The notes under the pieces were generated by a model. It searched no databases, had not been told where the DNA came from, and saw only the letters and a list, made by a program, of their open reading frames with translations. 64,000 nt of DNA, taken from assembly GCA_001704765.1 (NCBI GenBank), contig MBFK01000065.1, forward strand, positions 52,252 to 116,251, read 5' to 3'. Source of the stretch: Sinorhizobium shofinae. GTDB lineage: Bacteria; Pseudomonadota; Alphaproteobacteria; Rhizobiales; Rhizobiaceae. Positions 61,318 to 64,000 of the stretch are shown here, one piece after another (the stretch's first letter is position 1; every line of letters begins with the position of its first letter). The translations under genes and the position numbers were made by a program.

Positions 61318-62217
61318 TCACAGCGGGCGCGTATGGGTAACGTATCTTTCGAAGAAGTCCGAGAATCTTGCAACGCGCATCGGCAGCTTCTCGTAGGGCG
61401 GATAGTATAATGTCAACCAGAGCTCGGGCGGCTCCCACTCGGCAAGGACTTGCTTCAGCGCGCCCCGCGCCAGCGCATCGTCGACCATGAATTGCGGCAG
61501 CAGGGCTACCCCTTCTCCGTTTTCCGCCAGTCTGGCGATCAACTCGCCGTTGTTCGCCGCCAGTACTTTGCCGGCCAATGCCTTTCGGGTCCGCCCGCCG
61601 TTAGTCAGCTCCCAGCTCTCGGCAATCGCCTCCTCGTCGTAGGCGATACAGGCATGTCGATGGAGGTCATCGGGCGTCTCAGGTGTTCCGAAAGCAGCGA
61701 GATGGCCCGGGGAGGCGACAAGGATACGCCGCACGCGACATACTTTGCGCCATATTGTTGACTTATCCCGCGGCGGGTCTGAAACCCTCAGTGCGAGATC
61801 GAAACTTTCGGACACGATGTCAATGAACCGGTCGGTCAGGGTTAGGGAAACACTCACCCGCGGATATTCGGCCCGAAACCCTGAGACGATGTCTGGCAGG
61901 ATCTGTTGACCGAGCGACAGCGGCGCGTTGATGCGGATCAGCCCGGCCACGTCCCCATGCTCTTCGCGCAGATCCTCCCTCACCTGGTCGAACTGTCTGA
62001 TCAGTGGCTCTACGCGCGCCGCGTAGACGGCGCCGGCGGACGTCAGAGAAACCTGACGTGTGGTGCGCAGCAGGAGCTGAACTCCCAGACTCTCCTCCAG
62101 CGCACTGACGGCACGGGTCACGGTCGGCGGTGTCATCGACAACTGTCGCGCCGCCGCCGTGAAGCTGCGCTGCTGCGCTACGGCCAGGAATACTCGGATA
62201 TCGCTTAGATCGCCCAT
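61318..62217 (-). CDS. LysR-family regulator of the dioxygenase/esterase cassette
   Basis: A 299-residue LysR protein with HTH DIRVFLAVAQQRSFTAAARQ and LSMTPPTVTRAVSALEESLG, and the effector domain of the common CrgA/DmlR-like group (GLIRINAPLSLGQQILPDIV). It is divergent from the glyoxalase-fold dioxygenase gene with 122 AT-rich bp between, so likely controls it. The arrangement recalls quinone- or aromatic-stress cassettes. Confidence 0.92.
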   Translation of the reverse strand: MGDLSDIRVFLAVAQQRSFTAAARQLSMTPPTVTRAVSALEESLGVQLLLRTTRQVSLTSAGAVYAARVEPLIRQFDQVREDLREEHGDVAGLIRINAPLSLGQQILPDIVSGFRAEYPRVSVSLTLTDRFIDIVSESFDLALRVSDPPRDKSTIWRKVCRVRRILVASPGHLAAFGTPETPDDLHRHACIAYDEEAIAESWELTNGGRTRKALAGKVLAANNGELIARLAENGEGVALLPQFMVDDALARGALKQVLAEWEPPELWLTLYYPPYEKLPMRVARFSDFFERYVTHTRPL

Positions 62218-62339
62218 GCCCTTTTTATTGCAATACGTGCAACAATATTGTCAATATTATTCCTATTCACTTCCGTAAAGACCTGACCGATTTTGTCTCC
62301 AGATCAGCCGATACACGCTAGTCCGGAGAGAAACCTGCC

Positions 62340-63269
62340 ATGCTCACACAGATCAAAGGCCTTCATCACGTCACGTCGATGGCCGCCAACGCCCAGGAGA
62401 ACAGCGACTTCTTCACCAAAACGCTAGGCCTGCGTCGTGTAAAGAAGACAGTGAATTTCGACGACCCGGAGGTGTATCACCTCTACTACGGTGATGAGAT
62501 CGGCACGCCGGGCTCGGTGATGACCTATTTCCCGTTTCCCCATATCGCCAGGGGACGTCCGGGTGCTGGCGAAGTAGGCGAGACCTCTTTCGCCGTCGCT
62601 AAGGACACCCTCGGCTACTGGAAGGAACGACTCGCCTCGCGCGGTGTCGCCGGACTTTCTGAGCACGAACTCCGGGGCGAGAAGCGCCTTCGGTTCAAAG
62701 GCCCGGACGGCGATGGCTTCTCCCTAGTCGAAGTCTTAGACGATCCGCGCCGCGGTTGGGCCAGCACAGAGGTCGACGCGGACAAGGCGATCAAGGGCTT
62801 CCACGGCGCAAGTCTGCGTCTTAGGGATCCGGGCGCGACGCGGGAACTGCTCACCTTCATGGGTTACCAGGAGGTCGACCGCAAAGGTGAGTGGTCGCGC
62901 TTCGCCATCAGCGGCGGCAACGGCGCCGACGTCGTCGACCTGGAAATCGTCCCCAGTGCCGATCTCGCCCGCCTCGGCGCTGGCTCGGTGCATCACATCG
63001 CCTTCGCCGTGGACGACCGGGCGGCCCAGCTTGAGGTCCGCAAGGTCCTGGTCGATACCGGCTATCAGGTCACGCCCGTTATAGATCGCGACTACTTCTG
63101 GGCGATCTACTTCCGCACGCCCGGCGGCGTGCTGTAGATCGCGACCAACGAGCCGGGATTTGACCGCGATGAAGACACCGGGCACCTCGGTGAAGCCCTG
63201 AAGCTTCCCACGCGCTACGAGCCTTATCGCGACCAGATCTCACGCCGTCTCGAGCCGATCAGAGACTAA
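62340..63269 (+). pseudogene. Ring-cleaving dioxygenase (MhqO-like) with a stop at its last metal ligand
   Basis: The reading from ATG 62340 is a two-domain glyoxalase-fold extradiol dioxygenase: IKGLHHVTSMAANAQENSDF with the first His, FPFPHIARG, then SVHHIAFAVDD with the second-domain His, and YFWAIYFRTPGGVL followed by TAG (63135-63137). In-frame translation continues as IATNEPGFDRDEDTGHLGEA to a TAA at 63267, 309 codons in all. Relatives read GGVLFEIAT here, and the Glu is the third metal ligand, so the stop both truncates the enzyme and removes that ligand. Elsewhere the gene looks undamaged, so the change is recent, or a sequencing error. Confidence 0.8.
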
Positions 63270-63320
63270 CCGGCTTCGGGACCGCGGCAATTCGGGTCCA
63301 GCCCGACGGAGAAGACCACC

Positions 63321-63923
63321 ATGACGATTTCATCCTATCAGGCGCTCATAAGAGCGCCGCGACGCAACGCGCCCATCGTCTTCGCGTTTCACGGCACCGG
63401 TGGAGACGAATATCAGTTCGCCGAGCTGGCCAGGCAAATCTTGCCGGATGCCGGGCTGATTTCGCCGCGTGGGGACGTCTCGGAGTTTGGCGCGCTGCGC
63501 TTCTTTCGCCGAACGAGCGAAGGCTCCTACGACATGCAGGACCTGGCGAGACGAACAGAAAAGATGGTCGATTTCATTGCTGCCCACAAAGCAGAAAATC
63601 CCGGACGGGCAATATACGGGCTCGGCTATTCAAACGGGGCAAACATCCTTGCGTCAGTTCTGTTCAGACAGTCCCAGCTTTTCGATCGAGCTACCCTGCT
63701 CCATCCGCTCATTCCTTGGGTCCCCGTGGACAACAAGCGGTTGAAAGATCGGCGAATCTTGGTCACCGCCGGGCAACGCGATCCGATTTGCCCGCTGCCT
63801 CTCACAGAGCGGCTCGTCGACTACTTTGCGGCACAGGGGTCCCGCGTAGAGGCATGCTACCATTCCGGGGGACATGAGATCCGACCTGAGGAATTGGAAG
63901 CATTGCACTCGTTCCTATCCTAA
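63321..63923 (+). CDS. Phospholipase/carboxylesterase-type alpha/beta hydrolase (MhqD-like)
   Basis: A 200-residue esterase. It has the oxyanion segment VFAFHGTGGDEYQF, nucleophile elbow GLGYSNGANI, Asp in TAGQRDPICP and His in YHSGGHEI, a complete catalytic set. In many bacteria such an esterase follows an MhqO-type dioxygenase, as here, 51 bp after its natural end, and the pair is induced by quinones. Substrate unknown. Confidence 0.9.
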   Translation: MTISSYQALIRAPRRNAPIVFAFHGTGGDEYQFAELARQILPDAGLISPRGDVSEFGALRFFRRTSEGSYDMQDLARRTEKMVDFIAAHKAENPGRAIYGLGYSNGANILASVLFRQSQLFDRATLLHPLIPWVPVDNKRLKDRRILVTAGQRDPICPLPLTERLVDYFAAQGSRVEACYHSGGHEIRPEELEALHSFLS

Positions 63924-64000
63924 TACTACAGTTGCAAATGCCCTCGTTTTCTGTAGTGGGCGAGCATAGCGTGAGCCTGATGCTTTCGTCGCCAGAGTGA

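Noticed and set aside
61055..61438. 127-codon minus-strand frame between AraC 3 and LysR
   Set aside because: It overlaps the end of the LysR gene in another frame and lacks family features, although its middle reads like ordinary protein.
1..64000. CRISPR arrays, rRNA genes and tRNA genes
   Set aside because: No regularly spaced repeats and no rRNA or tRNA sequence features were seen.

Overview
This window looks like an accessory replicon (megaplasmid-like) of a Sinorhizobium/Ensifer-type alphaproteobacterium. The evidence is GC-rich rhizobial codon use, a selenocysteine formate dehydrogenase set resembling the one I recall from the S. meliloti symbiotic megaplasmid, three copies of an element that looks like the Rhizobium-specific intergenic mosaic element RIME1, and many paired regulator/enzyme cassettes. 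Decayed genes are frequent: chemoreceptor, LysR, XRE, two toxin-antitoxin toxins, transposase, permease and dioxygenase. That pattern fits a replicon that gains and loses cassettes.

Layout. (1) 1-7267: Sec-dependent respiratory formate dehydrogenase fdoG-fdoH-fdoI-fdhE on the minus strand, with an in-frame UGA at codon 200 of fdoG, and divergent selD. (2) 7268-11300: a dead chemoreceptor, a TetR/serine hydrolase pair around a palindromic operator, and a dead LysR gene. (3) 11388-20849: a LacI-controlled catabolic locus with a ribose-type ABC importer, a phosphotriesterase-like amidohydrolase, a ThuA/glutamine-amidotransferase-like protein, a PfkB kinase, a BtpA-family protein, a TenA-family protein without the usual cysteine and an M20 amidohydrolase. 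This set points to uptake and dismantling of a glycosylated N-heterocycle, possibly thiamin- or nucleoside-like, and I know of no described pathway with exactly this set. (4) 20850-21660: XRE and ParE/antitoxin remnants, with the toxin-antitoxin operator still perfect. (5) 21814-25983: a LolD/FtsX-type exporter with an AttH/CrtC-like lipocalin protein. (6) 26505-29522: a Usp protein and a GroEL paralogue without groES.

(7) 29634-42163 is a respiratory island: SCO copper chaperone, a cupredoxin-like protein, a Tat metallophosphoesterase, a monohaem cytochrome c, and a cbb3-type oxidase with an unusual architecture. In that oxidase CcoO is fused to two further cytochrome c domains, the CcoP-like membrane anchor is a separate 68-residue gene, and two more genes encode membrane peptides of 32 and 40 residues. 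A TauE/SafE-like protein and a CcoI copper ATPase follow. Convergently come soxY-soxZ-fccA-fccB, so sulfide or sulfane sulfur can be inferred to feed electrons through c-type carriers to a high-affinity oxidase.

(8) 42300-44400: transposase remnant, small secreted or proline-rich proteins, a DUF3606-like gene and a permease gene cut at a recombination junction. (9) 44486-47939: betaine-type binding protein, an M24 protein resembling the DMSP lyase DddP, and a divergent LysR. (10) 48197-64000: vapBC with a frameshifted toxin, MFS/LysR pair, alpha/beta hydrolase, an MFS-DoxX unit, an amidohydrolase-XapX-isochorismatase unit, three neighbouring AraC regulators, and a LysR/dioxygenase/esterase cassette resembling quinone-responsive mhq genes, in which the dioxygenase has a stop codon at its last metal ligand.

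All calls are from reading the sequence and remembered family knowledge; no database search was run.
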